This document shows, one piece after another, positions 63,314 through 64,000 of a DNA stretch of 64,000 nucleotides; within the stretch, counting starts at the first letter, position 1; the number at the start of each line of letters is the position of its first letter. A program made the translations under genes and the position numbers. Under the pieces are notes generated by a model that was given only the letters and a program-made list of their open reading frames with translations, had not been told where the DNA came from and did no database searches. Source of the stretch: Neptuniibacter caesariensis. GTDB lineage: Bacteria > Pseudomonadota > Gammaproteobacteria > Pseudomonadales > Balneatricaceae. The stretch lies in contig NZ_CH724125.1 in the NCBI RefSeq assembly GCF_000153345.1, forward strand, positions 509,738 through 573,737, given 5' to 3'.

Positions 63314-64000
63314 TTAACTGGCGTTTTTTACCGTAACTTCTCTCTGCGGGAAAGGTATCTCAACATCAGCATTCTGGAGTGACTGAAATACAGCAAGGTT
63401 TACCTGATATTGCAGCTCGAAATATTTCTCAGTAGGTACCCAGTAGCGGTAAGCGATGTTTACCGATGAGTCAGCAAAGGCCTCAATCCCCACCTGTGGG
63501 GAAGGGGATGAAGGTATTTCTGAGAAAGTGCTGAGGCATGAACGGATAAGCTCAATAGCTTTGCCAGGATCTTCTGCGTAACTGATTCCTACAGATGCTT
63601 CGACTACTTTGTATTCAAATGAATTGGTAATCACCTCTCCAACAATGTGCTTGTTGGGGATTGTGATCATCTCTCCATCCTCTGTTGAAAGTACTGTGTA
63701 AGCGAGTTTAATCTCTTTAACTATCCCGCTTATCTCATTGATACATATGGTGTTTCCAACTACAAATGGACGAGTAAGGATAATCGTAAATCCTGCTCCA
63801 TAGTTAGAAAATACGCCCTGTAATGCCAGTCCTGCACTTAACGAAATAGCACCGATTGCCGCGACAAAAGGGGCAACGCTGATGCCAAACTTTCCGAGGC
63901 AGACAACGATGATCATCGCAATAACGAGGAGCTTGACGGTGCTGGCGATAAAGAGGCTCAGCGTGACATCAACGGTATGTTTTTCACAAATCCGTAATGC
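63314..64000 (-). CDS. Small-conductance mechanosensitive channel (MscS family), 5' truncated
   Basis: A membrane channel that opens on osmotic down-shock. The frame stays open to the window end, so the start lies beyond base 64000; 228 residues are visible. They include part of TM2, the pore helix AAIGAISLSAGLALQG with its small-residue packing, and the beta domain (GFTIILTRPFVVGNTICI and onward, with GEMITIPNKHIVGEVITN). The C terminus (FPQREVTVKNAS) is short, as in MscS. It is read in the same direction as proS, 49 bases from the end of this gene. Confidence 0.93.
   Translation of the reverse strand, partial: ALRICEKHTVDVTLSLFIASTVKLLVIAMIIVVCLGKFGISVAPFVAAIGAISLSAGLALQGVFSNYGAGFTIILTRPFVVGNTICINEISGIVKEIKLAYTVLSTEDGEMITIPNKHIVGEVITNSFEYKVVEASVGISYAEDPGKAIELIRSCLSTFSEIPSSPSPQVGIEAFADSSVNIAYRYWVPTEKYFELQYQVNLAVFQSLQNADVEIPFPQREVTVKNAS

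Overview
The window looks like chromosome of a marine gammaproteobacterium of the Oceanospirillales type (Neptuniibacter/Amphritea/Neptunomonas-like). This placement is an inference from the gene set: a 531-residue Pseudomonas-type isocitrate lyase, RadD, SrkA, a YihY-AcyP pair, a SufS-SufE fusion, a Ralstonia-like oxygen-tolerant hydrogenase and many LysR regulators. I saw no rRNA, tRNA, CRISPR array, prophage or intact insertion sequence.

Layout. 1-5.5 kb: the 3' end of leucine dehydrogenase, a structured non-coding RNA, a three-gene ABC importer operon, an OprD-type porin and its structured 3' region. 5.5-12.3 kb: FKBP isomerase, thioesterase, a chemoreceptor, an MFS exporter and small unknowns. 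12.3-15.8 kb: an ADP-ribosyltransferase-like protein, isocitrate lyase (aceA) and a divergent LysR regulator with a palindromic operator between them. 15.9-20.7 kb: a zinc-ribbon protein, a periplasmic binding protein, a Bfd-like ferredoxin, a GAF-GGDEF cyclase and a divergent GAF hybrid kinase. 20.7-24.8 kb: glutathione-dependent formaldehyde detoxification (LysR, adhC, fghA), then 21 copies of a 10-bp repeat and five copies of a ~40-bp repeat, then a LysE exporter. 24.8-29.5 kb: an orphan flagellin-like gene, the second copy of the structured RNA, a DASS transporter with a divergent AraC regulator, and a HisC-type aminotransferase. 29.5-31.4 kb: an AT-rich accessory patch with a small unknown gene and a frameshifted lipoprotein gene. 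31.4-36 kb: bacteriohemerythrin and an oxygen-tolerant uptake hydrogenase operon (hyaABC) behind a sigma-54 promoter. 36-47 kb: an orphan HigA-like regulator, RadD helicase, HD hydrolase, GlxA-type regulator, DUF5610 protein, Kef-type antiporter, DUF2058 protein and SrkA kinase. 46.4-50.8 kb: a CHASE-GGDEF cyclase divergent from topB, whose start region carries a LexA box, then a LysR gene. 50.8-64 kb: a LysR gene, the DUF2157/GDYXXLXY membrane pair, an arsC-wrbA-DUF2069-sufSE-NTP-PPase-FmdB-like operon, yihY-acyP, an HDOD protein, proS and a truncated MscS channel.

The most notable item is a pair of ~265-nt intergenic elements at 816-1080 and 25809-26072. They share a closing helix and conserved loop sequences, and they differ by compensatory base changes in at least four internal helices. 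That pattern points to a folded RNA present as two paralogues, which I cannot assign to a known class. Other points are the 10-bp and 40-bp repeat fields, a putative sRNA or switch downstream of the porin, the six-cysteine proximal cluster of the hydrogenase with no maturation genes nearby, SOS-type control of topB, a sigma-S-like promoter on an orphan flagellin, and a one-base frameshift in an AT-rich lipoprotein gene.
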